Of a stretch of 34,588 nt of DNA, positions 6,661 through 14,085 are shown one piece after another. The notes beneath the pieces were generated by a model, which was not told where the DNA came from, made no database searches, and saw only the letters and a program-made list of their open reading frames with translations. The translations under genes were made by a program, and so were the position numbers. The stretch is from Clostridiales bacterium (GTDB taxonomy: Bacteria > Bacillota > Clostridia > Lachnospirales > Lachnospiraceae), in assembly GCA_020859965.1 (NCBI GenBank), contig JAJBVF010000453.1:1-34588 (forward strand), written 5' to 3'. Numbering within the stretch: the first letter of the stretch is position 1; each line of letters opens with the position of its first letter.

Positions 6661-8709
6661 TCATCCCATATCCACTGCATACAGCGCCGCTCCGATCGCG
6701 CCGCACAGCTGTGCCTTGTCACTAATGATCAGCTTTGTCCCCAGCCGCTCTTCGAGCGTCTTCACAAGCCCCTGGTTCTGCGCCACACCACCGGTCATCA
6801 TGTATGCTTCCGCACCGCCGACGCGCTTTACGAGAGAGGCAGTCTTCGCTGCCACCGCTTTATTCAGGCCATGGACGATATCATCCGGCTTTTTGTTCTG
6901 CGCAATCAGAGATACCACTTCTGACTCCGCAAAAACCGTACACATGCTGGAGATCGTAATATCCTCATCGTAGGAAAGACCGGCTTTTCCGATCTCATCC
7001 AGACTCATCTCCATAGTCCTCGCCATCATTTCCAGGAACCGGCCTGTGCCGGCCGCGCATTTGTCGTTCATGACAAAATTTTTTACCGAGCCGTCCTCGT
7101 CCAGGCGGATCACTTTGCTGTCCTGTCCGCCAATATCTACGACCGTCCGCACCCGCGGATCCAGAAAATGTGCGCCCCGGGCATGACAGGTAATCTCGGT
7201 AATACTCTTATCCCCGTCCTGAATCGCCGTACGTCCGTATCCGGTAGTGACAACCGCATTGATGTCCTCCCTTTTAAGCTCCGCTTTCTGAAGCGCCTGC
7301 TCCAGCGCACGCTCCGCGCCGATGGCTGCTCCGGCTCCGGTCGGCAGGATGATGCTCGCCACAATCTCTTTTTCTTGATTCAGGATAACGACATCCGTAC
7401 TCGTCGAGCCGCTGTCAATTCCGGCAAAATATCCTTTTCCCATCTGATTTCTCCTTCTTCCGTATCGGCCGGCAGAGCCATTCTGCAAACGGGCGCCGCC
7501 CCAGGCCTGCCCTGCCATCCCTGCCTGTGCACTGTCTCTGTTCCCGGATTGCCCCGCGGCAAAATTCCGTGCGTCATCGTTTCCCTGTGCCTGTTCCAAC
7601 ACAGTAAAACCATTTGCCGTCTGAGATTGTCCCAACGAACCAGAACCGTCTGACATCTGCATTTGTCCGCCTGCGGCACTGCCATCCGTTTCCGCACGAC
7701 TGCGTGCTTCCCAGATTGCTTCTGCGATTTCCGGATTCAACTCCAGACTTTCCGAAAAGGCTTCCAGCCGTGTCAGCAGCTGTCCGCTGCTCTGCACGGT
7801 ATAATCCGATTCGATTTTCAGGATCGGCACATCGGTATGCGACTTAATCTCCGCATATTCGAAGCTGTAAAAATCACAGAATTTCACAGTATGGTAAATA
7901 ATACCTTTCAGCGACGGATCCTGATACAGCTGCTTTCGCCCGGTGTTGTCCATCATACGCATACATGGGATCTGTCCAAGCAGTTCTCCCGCATACCAGT
8001 CCATCAGGGCGTCGAAATCGATAGCCTCATCTGTCCCATCCTCCGGCCAGGTCCACGCGACCGACCGGTTGTTCACACAGGACTCATTTACCACCGGGAG
8101 CGGCATGCAGCGTTTTGTCATCTCAAAAAGCTCGTCTCCCATACGCGCGCCAAGAACCGCCAGATGCGGCTGCGTCATGCGCTCTTTCGGTGCAAATGCG
8201 TTCCGGAATGCTTTGACGTCAAATTCGCGGCCTTTATACTCACCATATTTTTTTGCCAGCTCCTTCAGCTGCGCGGCTACGCGCTCCCGGCTGCAGGCAT
8301 TTCCCAGATGAAGCATGTCTACCATATACAAGAAATCCAGATGGGAGCCATCTGGAAGCTCCATTTCTTTCAGCAAATCATACACGCTGCGGATCGTATC
8401 GCAGCAGTTGACCAGCACCAGCTCCTTTACTTCTCCGGCAAGCACCGCCTCCAGTACGGATTTCCCAAAGCCGCAGATATTCGGATGCGCGATCTCATCC
8501 GCATAATCAAATCCTTCCGGCATGGTATTCAGAATTTCACATTCCCCGCCGAACGCTTTCAAAAGTTCAATCGGTGTATATTTACATACATAATACGTCT
8601 TATTCAAAGTAACGTCCTCTCCACATTTTTCATTCTGCGGGCATCGCCGCTTTTCATTCCCGTGAAGCATCGTATAAAAACATGCATCGCAGTCATTCCC
8701 GTAAGGCAT
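6661..8709 (-). CDS. 2-hydroxyacyl-CoA dehydratase-like subunit fused to its activator ATPase
   Basis: This 682-residue protein joins two parts usually made separately. Residues 1 to about 340 are a 2-hydroxyacyl-CoA dehydratase-type iron-sulfur subunit, with cysteines in HPNICGFGK, LVNCCDTIRS and VKFCDFYSFEYA and an extra Cys-rich N-terminus (CDACF, RRCPQNEKC). Residues about 345-422 are a Gln/Gly/Ser/Ala-rich linker. Residues 423-682 are a BadF/HgdC-type ASKHA activator: GIDSGSTSTDVVIL, DIGGQDSKVI, cluster cysteines in NDKCAAGTGRF and SSMCTVFAESE, and TGGVAQN. The activator uses ATP to drive one electron into the dehydratase. A perfect internal ribosome binding site precedes residue 423. 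It follows the 8734-9996 gene by 24 bp. A double-cubane-cluster protein is an alternative to a true dehydratase. Confidence 0.88.
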   Translation of the reverse strand: MPYGNDCDACFYTMLHGNEKRRCPQNEKCGEDVTLNKTYYVCKYTPIELLKAFGGECEILNTMPEGFDYADEIAHPNICGFGKSVLEAVLAGEVKELVLVNCCDTIRSVYDLLKEMELPDGSHLDFLYMVDMLHLGNACSRERVAAQLKELAKKYGEYKGREFDVKAFRNAFAPKERMTQPHLAVLGARMGDELFEMTKRCMPLPVVNESCVNNRSVAWTWPEDGTDEAIDFDALMDWYAGELLGQIPCMRMMDNTGRKQLYQDPSLKGIIYHTVKFCDFYSFEYAEIKSHTDVPILKIESDYTVQSSGQLLTRLEAFSESLELNPEIAEAIWEARSRAETDGSAAGGQMQMSDGSGSLGQSQTANGFTVLEQAQGNDDARNFAAGQSGNRDSAQAGMAGQAWGGARLQNGSAGRYGRRRNQMGKGYFAGIDSGSTSTDVVILNQEKEIVASIILPTGAGAAIGAERALEQALQKAELKREDINAVVTTGYGRTAIQDGDKSITEITCHARGAHFLDPRVRTVVDIGGQDSKVIRLDEDGSVKNFVMNDKCAAGTGRFLEMMARTMEMSLDEIGKAGLSYDEDITISSMCTVFAESEVVSLIAQNKKPDDIVHGLNKAVAAKTASLVKRVGGAEAYMMTGGVAQNQGLVKTLEERLGTKLIISDKAQLCGAIGAALYAVDMG
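7444..7459 (-). promoter_or_regulatory. Internal ribosome binding site for a separate activator product
   Basis: On the minus strand AAGAAGGAG (7459-7451) lies 7 bases before an in-frame ATG (7443-7441) that begins MGKGYFAGID, the normal N-terminus of an activator. Starting here gives a 260-residue protein ending at 6661, the usual length for free-standing activators. The full-length start at 8709 shows no comparable site. Confidence 0.7.
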
Positions 8710-8733
8710 CTTATACCAGGATGCAGGACAGTC

Positions 8734-9996
8734 TCATTCATTCAGCATTTCCAGGAACGCGCCAAGACGTGTAGAGGTCTGTCCTTCGCCGCCATGGCTC
8801 CGGTCGCACCCATCGCCGTCCAGGATCAGCATCGGAATTCCTTCTGCTTCGAATTTCCGCTTTGCGAGCTGCGAACCGCCCAGCGTATGTTTGCAGCCCC
8901 AGTGATTAAACCAGACCGCTCCGTCTGCCTTTGTCTCCTTTGCGTGCCGGATCCCTGCATCTATGCGGTTCATAATACTGCCGTTCAACGCATGATAAAC
9001 AAGCCGCATCGCCATATCCTCATACGGATCTTCTGAGTGGTGCTCCAGATTTGCCACCTGTGAGAGCTCACATCCGACGATCTGCGCCTTCTCATTAAAT
9101 ACAAATTCCTTCTTTACCGCATCCGACCAGAACGGAATAATATGCATCCAGTAAATACGTTTCCCTTTTGACGGTCCGGCTTTTTCAACCTCAGAAAGCA
9201 GCCGGTTTACATAATCTTCTTCTTTTTGTGTACCCAGCAGGATATTCTGCGTCATTCCGCTGTAAAGCGGAGAGACCAAATCGGTCGGCACATACTTGTC
9301 CGCACGGGCTTTCTGAAACGTATCATAGCCTTCCAGTGTCCTTTTGCTGCGCTTCGTGCGCTCCCGCAGACTTTCGGCATCTATTTTCTTTCCCGTACTT
9401 TTTTCCAGAAATACAGCGAGGTCACGCAGCTGATCCGCCACATAGGCGACATTCTCAGGATTATGCCCTGCCGGAATGTCAATAGCAAAACAGGGAACCT
9501 CATACAGCTTTGCCAGCTCTTTAAATGTCAGCAGATTCGCGTCACAGGCAAGACTGGTATAGACAATACAGCGCGGCTTCGGAAGAACCCCGCTCAGCGC
9601 CGCTCCGATAAAGGTCTTATGATAACTGCACAAGGTCTCCGCCAGCCCGGCGTCCTCCGCCGTCTGCAAAAACGTGCGCTCTGTCTTTGACGCAGACAGA
9701 TAACAGGAAAAGCTCTCCACATTGTATGGATAAAGTCCGACCTCCTGCAACAGCTCACAGGGAGTAAAAACGCTGACCAGCGCACTGTGTTCCGGGTCTT
9801 TCAAGGGACTCAGCATAACGTCCATCATCAGATGCGCCAGATACTGATCCGCCGGGAGCAGCCTCTTATCCGGCGCGAACCGGAACTTCAGATTCTGCGC
9901 CTGCCAGCCGGTCTTCAAAAGCCGCCGTGCGCGTTCCGGTGAATCCGCGCTCCATTTTTCTATATAATGTCCAAAGGTCTCTACTACTTGCACCAA
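8734..9996 (-). CDS. 2-hydroxyacyl-CoA dehydratase family subunit (HgdB/DCCP-like)
   Basis: This 420-residue protein of the 2-hydroxyacyl-CoA dehydratase D family would carry an iron-sulfur cluster and accept electrons from the activator encoded next to it. Probable ligand cysteines are in FTPCELLQEVG, TSLACDANLL and NHWGCKHTLGGSQ; the last motif and DGDGCDRSHGGEGQ are typical of the C-terminal part. It starts at TTG (9996), or at the adjoining in-frame GTG, downstream of GGAAGG. It is first in a two-gene operon. No CoA-transferase, acyl-CoA dehydrogenase or Etf gene is nearby, so the substrate is unknown. A reductase of the double-cubane class is as likely as a fermentative dehydratase. Confidence 0.85.
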   Translation of the reverse strand: MVQVVETFGHYIEKWSADSPERARRLLKTGWQAQNLKFRFAPDKRLLPADQYLAHLMMDVMLSPLKDPEHSALVSVFTPCELLQEVGLYPYNVESFSCYLSASKTERTFLQTAEDAGLAETLCSYHKTFIGAALSGVLPKPRCIVYTSLACDANLLTFKELAKLYEVPCFAIDIPAGHNPENVAYVADQLRDLAVFLEKSTGKKIDAESLRERTKRSKRTLEGYDTFQKARADKYVPTDLVSPLYSGMTQNILLGTQKEEDYVNRLLSEVEKAGPSKGKRIYWMHIIPFWSDAVKKEFVFNEKAQIVGCELSQVANLEHHSEDPYEDMAMRLVYHALNGSIMNRIDAGIRHAKETKADGAVWFNHWGCKHTLGGSQLAKRKFEAEGIPMLILDGDGCDRSHGGEGQTSTRLGAFLEMLNE

Positions 9997-10031
9997 AATA
10001 CACCCTTCCAGATTAAAGTATAAGTAAAATC

Positions 10032-10051
10032 CGGACAGCTTTCTCTGTCCG
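10032..10051 (-). other. Leader hairpin before the dehydratase operon
   Basis: CGGACAG and CTGTCCG (10032-10038 with 10045-10051) form a perfect 7-bp stem in the predicted leader, about 25 nt before the ribosome binding site. On the minus strand it runs into GGATTTTACTT, a poor T-tract. It could be a leftover end signal for sigF transcripts or a leader control element. Confidence 0.4.
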
Positions 10052-10112
10052 TTTCACTCAATGCGCTGCTATTCACCGCTATATTGTGAATGCAGCCGCA
10101 AATCCACAGCGG

Positions 10113-10141
10113 ATTATACCCTTTTTTTTTGATTTTGTAAA
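10113..10141 (-). promoter_or_regulatory. Strong promoter of the dehydratase operon
   Basis: On the minus strand TTTACA (10141-10136) and TATAAT (10118-10113) are 17 bp apart with an A-rich spacer. The predicted start near 10106 gives a leader of about 110 nt to the TTG at 9996. This makes the operon independent of the sporulation genes upstream. Confidence 0.75.
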
Positions 10142-10156
10142 GATACGCCTGTCCTG

Positions 10157-10177
10157 CCTGATATTCCCCTGATATTC
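10157..10177 (-). repeat. 11-bp phased direct repeat upstream of the promoter
   Basis: CCTGATATTC occurs at 10157-10166 and again at 10168-10177 on the plus strand (GAATATCAGG twice on the minus strand). The copies start exactly 11 bp apart and end 16 bp upstream of the -35 hexamer. Direct repeats with this period are the form of site bound by OmpR/PhoB-type response regulators. Confidence 0.45.
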
Positions 10178-10246
10178 TTTACTGCGCTGCGCCGGGAAAA
10201 CATGCCATACAAAATCCCCCGCCGCCTGCGTGTGGATGTCAGAGCC

Positions 10247-10966
10247 TTACAGTCCTCCTGCCTCCCGCATCCTGCGCAGGATTCTTTTTTCTGCCCGGGA
10301 TACCTGCACCTGGGTCATTCCGAGACAGGCGGCTACTTTTACCTGCGTCATATCCTCAAAATAACGCATCTGTATGATTCTCTGTTCATCCGGCTCCAGA
10401 AGCTGCAAAAGCTGCGCAAGCAGCATCCGATTGAGCAATTCTTCATTCCGGTCGCGGTCATCCGGCAGCCGGTCCCCGAGAAGAAGCGGCGTACCATCAT
10501 TCTGATACACCGTCTGATTCAGGGATTCCACATCTGACACAGCGTCCATCGCCAGAGCCAGCTCTTCCGGACTGATCCCTGTCTCCTGTGCAATCTCATT
10601 TAATGTCGGCTCCGCGCCTGTCTGTTTTTCCAGGATTTCTCTGGCACTCCAGGCTTTTGCCGCGGACTCTTTTAAAATCCGGCTTACTTTTATCATACCG
10701 TCGTCACGCAGAAAACGCCGGATCTCTCCTGCGATCATCGGCACCGCATAGGTCGAAAACCGCACCTCATATGAACTGTCAAAATTGTCCACTGCCTTCA
10801 AAAGCCCGATACTTCCGATCTGTATCAGATCTTCGCTCTCACATCTGCGTCCCAGAAAGCGGCGCACAACTGTATACACCAGTCCCATGTTTTCTTCCAC
10901 CAGCTGTTCCCTGGCCGCTTTATCCCCCTTGTGTACCCGTTCTATCAACGCAAGGGTGTGTTCCAT
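10247..10966 (-). CDS. sigF: Sporulation sigma factor SigF
   Basis: SigF (239 residues) is the first forespore-specific sigma factor, held inactive by SpoIIAB until septation. Region 2 is clear (NMGLVYTVVRRFLGRRCESEDLIQIG, then FDSSYEVRFSTYAVPMIAGEIRRFLRDDG). Region 3 (TLNEIAQETGISPEELALAM) and the region 4 helix-turn-helix (MTQVKVAACLGMTQVQVSRAEKRIL) follow. AAAGGAA precedes the ATG. It is last in the spoIIA operon, with a 100-bp gap after spoIIAB instead of the near-overlap seen in Bacillus. Confidence 0.97.
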   Translation of the reverse strand: MEHTLALIERVHKGDKAAREQLVEENMGLVYTVVRRFLGRRCESEDLIQIGSIGLLKAVDNFDSSYEVRFSTYAVPMIAGEIRRFLRDDGMIKVSRILKESAAKAWSAREILEKQTGAEPTLNEIAQETGISPEELALAMDAVSDVESLNQTVYQNDGTPLLLGDRLPDDRDRNEELLNRMLLAQLLQLLEPDEQRIIQMRYFEDMTQVKVAACLGMTQVQVSRAEKRILRRMREAGGL

Positions 10967-11066
10967 TTTCTGTTCCTTTCCTGTTATCTCACCGGATTTG
11001 AAAACCCAGACAGAGAATTTTCCTGCGCATCACTAATAGAATTGCATTCCAGATAGTCAGCCTTAT

Positions 11067-11576
11067 TTACAGCCCGCCTGTTCCGGAAGGAGAGAGCATT
11101 TGGAATGGAGCGTCTGATATTTCACTCTGAGCGCTCATATGGTCATTTTCCCTGGCAATCTGCTTACTCATACGCACCCGGGTTCCCATCCCCGGCGCAG
11201 ATTCCACTTCCAGCGTATCCATGAAAGCCTCCATAAAGGCAAATCCCATACCCGCGCGGTCACACTCCGCCTTTGTCGTAAACAATGGCTCCATCGCCTT
11301 TTTTACATCCACGATCCCGCGCCCGGTATCACTTACCTCTACTTCCAGTACATTCCCGCTTATGCGGCAGGATATCATAATTTTCTCTACCCTGCCCTCG
11401 TAGCCATGTATAATCGCATTTGTGACTGCCTCCGAAACCGCAGTTTTCACATCCGCTACTTCCTCCAGTGTCGGATTCAGCTGCGTCATAAAAGCCGCCA
11501 CCGCCACCCGCGCAAAGCTCTCATTACGGGAACGGCTGTCAAATTCCAGTTTCATTTCGTTTTGGTTTTGATGCAT
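11067..11576 (-). CDS. spoIIAB: Anti-sigma F factor SpoIIAB
   Basis: SpoIIAB is a serine kinase and anti-sigma factor that binds SigF and phosphorylates SpoIIAA. The GHKL ATPase boxes are present: SEAVTNAIIHGY (N box), VSDTGRGI (G1), AGMGFAFMEAF and GMGTRV (G2). The preferred start is the ATG at 11576 because GGGGGAG lies 6 bases before it, giving 169 residues; an ATG at 11597 overlaps that site. The C-terminus runs some 20 residues past the usual family end (SAQSEISDAPFQMLSP). The gap to spoIIAA contains an 11-bp tandem repeat. Confidence 0.95.
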   Translation of the reverse strand: MHQNQNEMKLEFDSRSRNESFARVAVAAFMTQLNPTLEEVADVKTAVSEAVTNAIIHGYEGRVEKIMISCRISGNVLEVEVSDTGRGIVDVKKAMEPLFTTKAECDRAGMGFAFMEAFMDTLEVESAPGMGTRVRMSKQIARENDHMSAQSEISDAPFQMLSPSGTGGL

Positions 11577-11639
11577 CTGATTCTCCCCCTTCTCCATTCA
11601 CTTACAGAAGAATTATTCCGGCAATTATCTCTGAATTTC

Positions 11640-11683
11640 TTTTCTATTTCTTTTCTATTTCTTTTCTATTTCTTTTCTATCTT
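11640..11683. repeat. 11-bp tandem repeat between spoIIAA and spoIIAB
   Basis: TTTTCTATTTC occurs three times without change at 11640-11650, 11651-11661 and 11662-11672, followed by a partial fourth copy to 11683 and preceded by a fragment of another. It is A/G-only apart from one T per unit on the transcribed strand. It lies in the 133-bp spacer between the spoIIAA stop and the spoIIAB start. Confidence 0.9.
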
Positions 11684-11709
11684 TCAACTATTTTCTCTCA
11701 GCCGAAACC

Positions 11710-12060
11710 TTACGCTTCCTTCCCGTTTTCCCTGCTCATCTCAAGCGGCAGGTCCTCGTAAATATCTATGATCCTGTAAATCCCGGAAAGTGTCAGAATC
11801 CGTTTCATACGTTCTCCGACATGAACAGCCATCACTGTCCCTCCCATAAACCGCATTGTCTTATATCTTCCGATCATCATCCCCACTCCCGAGCTGTCCA
11901 TAAATGTGGTATCCGCAAAGTCAAAAAGCAAACAGCGAATATGCTTCTTCTGTATCAGGCGATCCGTCTCCTGACCGATCTGTTCTGAATTGTAATGATC
12001 AATCTCCGCAGGTAAATGAATATTCATTACGGTACCTGCAATCGTAAACATAGGATTCAA
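11710..12060 (-). CDS. spoIIAA: Anti-anti-sigma factor SpoIIAA
   Basis: SpoIIAA (116 residues) is a STAS-domain protein that, when unphosphorylated, releases SigF from SpoIIAB. The phosphorylated serine lies in FMDSSGVGMMIGR. The N-terminal strand (IAGTVMNIHLPAEIDHYNSEQ) and ending (LTLSGIYRIIDIYED) fit the family. The start is TTG at 12060, supported by GGGAGGTG 7 bases upstream; an ATG four codons in is the alternative. It is first in the spoIIA operon. Confidence 0.95.
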   Translation of the reverse strand: MNPMFTIAGTVMNIHLPAEIDHYNSEQIGQETDRLIQKKHIRCLLFDFADTTFMDSSGVGMMIGRYKTMRFMGGTVMAVHVGERMKRILTLSGIYRIIDIYEDLPLEMSRENGKEA

Positions 12061-12123
12061 TGTGCAACACCTCCCGTAAATTCTACCAAGCTTAATTTGA
12101 AAGGAAACGGCAAAATTTTTTCC

Positions 12124-12150
12124 GTTCGCTATATTTTATATGATTCCTGC
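12124..12150 (-). promoter_or_regulatory. SigH-like promoter of the spoIIA operon
   Basis: On the minus strand GCAGGAATC (12150-12142) and AGCGAAC (12130-12124) are 11 bp apart. They resemble the SigH pattern (RNAGGAWWW, 11-12 bp, RNNGAAT) with one mismatch in each element. SigH transcription of spoIIA is established in Bacillus. No clear Spo0A box was seen. Confidence 0.45.
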
Positions 12151-12158
12151 GCATATGG

Positions 12159-12185
12159 AAAAAGGAGAGCGCGCGTGCACTCTCC
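12159..12185 (-). terminator. Terminator after the folC operon and hairpin region
   Basis: GGAGAG (12164-12169) pairs with CTCTCC (12180-12185), with further G/C pairing inside, and the minus strand continues in TTTTT. It separates the transcript of the folC-TPR unit, including its hairpin-rich 3' region, from spoIIAA. Confidence 0.8.
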
Positions 12186-12219
12186 CCATGCTTCCGGGTT
12201 TCTCTTTTGTAAAATAGTA

Positions 12220-12265
12220 TCTGATGCGGATAAATCCGCCCAGCCTTCTTTCTGTTTTGCTGCTG
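12220..12265. repeat. 46-bp exact direct repeat, copy A
   Basis: The 46 bases from TCTGATGCGG to TTTGCTGCTG are identical to 12389-12434 in the same orientation, offset by 169 bp. Each copy contains the GCGGATAAATCCGC palindrome. The pair bounds 123 bp of hairpin-rich DNA. Confidence 0.9.
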
Positions 12266-12388
12266 CCAGGTTCTTCAAGTTCAGAACTGCAGGCCACAGA
12301 CCGCCTGCCTTGCAGGCTATACGCCGCTTATCGCGTCGTATGTCTGAGGCTGTATGGGCGTTCCGCCCATCCCAAAACAGAAATGTAG

Positions 12389-12434
12389 TCTGATGCGGAT
12401 AAATCCGCCCAGCCTTCTTTCTGTTTTGCTGCTG
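12389..12434. repeat. 46-bp exact direct repeat, copy B
   Basis: Identical to 12220-12265. This copy begins 8 bp beyond the stop codon of the TPR protein gene. In this copy the repeat's TTTCTGTTTTG also pairs with CAAAACAGAAA just outside it, so the two copies may fold differently. Confidence 0.9.
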
Positions 12435-12441
12435 TTCTGAA

Positions 12442-14085
12442 CTAGTTTATCACGTTTCCGTTGGCATCGTACTGCAGGCCGGTCGTCGGATCTGTCCACA
12501 CCGCATCTGCGGATGTGGTTGTATCCGTGCCGGTGGAGTCATCGTAGATCGTGATTCCATCGTCTGAGTACGCATCCGCTGTATCCGTCGTACCGGCTGC
12601 GTCTGTCTCTGCCGTCCCTGCCGTGGTGGCATCTCCAAGGCCGCTCAGATCGAGCGTGTTGGAGGATGTGTCGTCTCCCGAAGCCGAGGAGGATGACAGA
12701 TACCCTTCTACCACAGACGCATTAGACGGATAGTACTCAATAATCTGATTAAATATCTCATCCGCATTGTCCGTGTCACCCAGATAATAATAAGCCATTC
12801 CAAGGTAGAGCAGGGCATTGTAATGCTCAGACTGCTCACGATCCGGATCCGCTTCTACCGCTTTCGCCAGATTCTCCGCTGCACTCTGGTAGTCCTTCTG
12901 GACATAAGCGGTCGTCCCGGCGCTGTAATATTCGGTAAACAGGCTTGCCGATACTGCGCTGCTTAAGGTCTCATACAGTGCCAGCGCATTGTCATCGAAA
13001 TCAGCCCCATTCAGCTCCAACAGCTGCTCCGCCGCAGTCGACTCGTCACCGCTGACGTAAAGATTGGCCACTTCGAGCAAAGCATCGTAGCTCTCCGCCT
13101 TCGCAAGCGCTGCGTCACGATCCTCTTCTGCTTCCGCAATCTGATCTGCGTACCCGTCAATTTCTTCCTGAAGCTCCTCCGCCTGTACCTGCACGGTAGC
13201 AAGCTTTGCATTCGCTTCCGTCACCTGTTGATTGGCAGAATTGTTTACGGACTGCCGGTTCGCCGGTACTATCAGAAACCATACGATCGCTCCGCCCAGC
13301 AAGATACCAAGAATGATGTTGATAAAGGTGGCAATCGTCGAACTGTCGCGAAACGTCGTGGGCTGGATGATCATTTCATTGCCGCTCAGATACCGTAAGG
13401 TACCGGAGACCTGTCCGTCCTCTTCATCCTTCTCAATTCTTCTGTGCCGCCGGGCAAGTCCTGTGCCTCTGCCTGTCGCACTTTCGATCTCCTGCAGATA
13501 ACGCAGAGTCGTCGTATTCGTCGCATCAATCTGAATCGCTTTTCTGAGCAGCTTACGAGCCCGCTCATATTCCTGACGCTTCATATACAGCAGGGCCAGC
13601 AGCTGATACGCCTTCACCAGTCTGGGATTGCGGCTGATAACTTTTTTCAGCTGGATGATCGCCATATCCTCATTGTCTTCTCTGCAGTACAGGACAGACT
13701 GGTTGTATTTGCGGATCGTCTGATTGATCGAATCCAGTTTGTTTTTATTATTCTGCATCTGGTCAATGTAATAATCGGCAAGATTGTCCTCCGCCTGAAG
13801 ATTTTTGCTGATGACCCATTCGCAGAGCGCAGAAACCGCCTCGCCCGTCTCATAGTAGCAAAGACCAAGCAGATTGCGCGCATTCGTATTCTCTTTGCTG
13901 AATTTCAGGCTGCGCTTCAAACAGGTGATCGCTCCCTCCATATCCCTGATACGCGCCTTTTCCAGCCCCTCATTGTACAGAAGATTGGAAATGCGGACAA
14001 TCCGCTTCTGAATCGAAATATCGGCTCCGCAGCCGGTACAGTAATCTGATGCACCGAGAGGGGTATTACAATAAATACATCTCAT
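12442..14085 (-). CDS. Zinc-ribbon, TPR membrane protein
   Basis: This 547-residue protein has a zinc ribbon at the N-terminus (Cys 3, 6, 16, 19) and cytoplasmic TPR repeats (about 30-200, for example LVKAYQLLALLYMKRQEYER). One membrane helix follows (about 251-273), then a coiled coil (285-335) and a second TPR block outside the membrane (335-460, LAKAVEADPDREQ, LLYLGMAYYYLGDTDNADEIF). It ends in a Thr/Asp/Ala/Ser-rich tail (465-547). The ATG overlaps the stop of the 52-codon gene upstream. The layout suggests a scaffold or sensor joining cytoplasm and cell wall. Function is unknown. Confidence 0.85.
   Translation of the reverse strand: MRCIYCNTPLGASDYCTGCGADISIQKRIVRISNLLYNEGLEKARIRDMEGAITCLKRSLKFSKENTNARNLLGLCYYETGEAVSALCEWVISKNLQAEDNLADYYIDQMQNNKNKLDSINQTIRKYNQSVLYCREDNEDMAIIQLKKVISRNPRLVKAYQLLALLYMKRQEYERARKLLRKAIQIDATNTTTLRYLQEIESATGRGTGLARRHRRIEKDEEDGQVSGTLRYLSGNEMIIQPTTFRDSSTIATFINIILGILLGGAIVWFLIVPANRQSVNNSANQQVTEANAKLATVQVQAEELQEEIDGYADQIAEAEEDRDAALAKAESYDALLEVANLYVSGDESTAAEQLLELNGADFDDNALALYETLSSAVSASLFTEYYSAGTTAYVQKDYQSAAENLAKAVEADPDREQSEHYNALLYLGMAYYYLGDTDNADEIFNQIIEYYPSNASVVEGYLSSSSASGDDTSSNTLDLSGLGDATTAGTAETDAAGTTDTADAYSDDGITIYDDSTGTDTTTSADAVWTDPTTGLQYDANGNVIN

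Larger units (their letters stand above)
12186..12441 (-). ncRNA. Hairpin-rich 3' region or non-coding RNA
   Basis: This 256-bp gene-free stretch holds many stems. They are GCGGA/TCCGC twice (12226-12239 and 12395-12408), GTTCT/AGAAC (12270-12287), GCCTGC/GCAGGC (12303-12317), TACGCCGC/GCGTCGTA with one mismatch (12320-12340), ATGGGCG/CGCCCAT (12354-12370) and CAAAACAGAAA/TTTCTGTTTTG (12373-12383 with 12418-12428). A terminator follows on the minus strand. It could be the 3' untranslated region of the TPR gene or a separate RNA. I do not recognise a known RNA class. Confidence 0.5.

Noticed and set aside
7663..9036. Long plus-strand open frame (457 codons) opposite the dehydratase genes
   Set aside because: It is the reverse of two well-supported genes, has no ribosome binding site and a composition (many His, Phe, Arg) typical of antisense readings.
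10032..10051. Hairpin considered as the main sigF operon terminator
   Set aside because: It lies downstream of a strong promoter for the next operon and lacks a T-run, so it is better listed as a leader hairpin.
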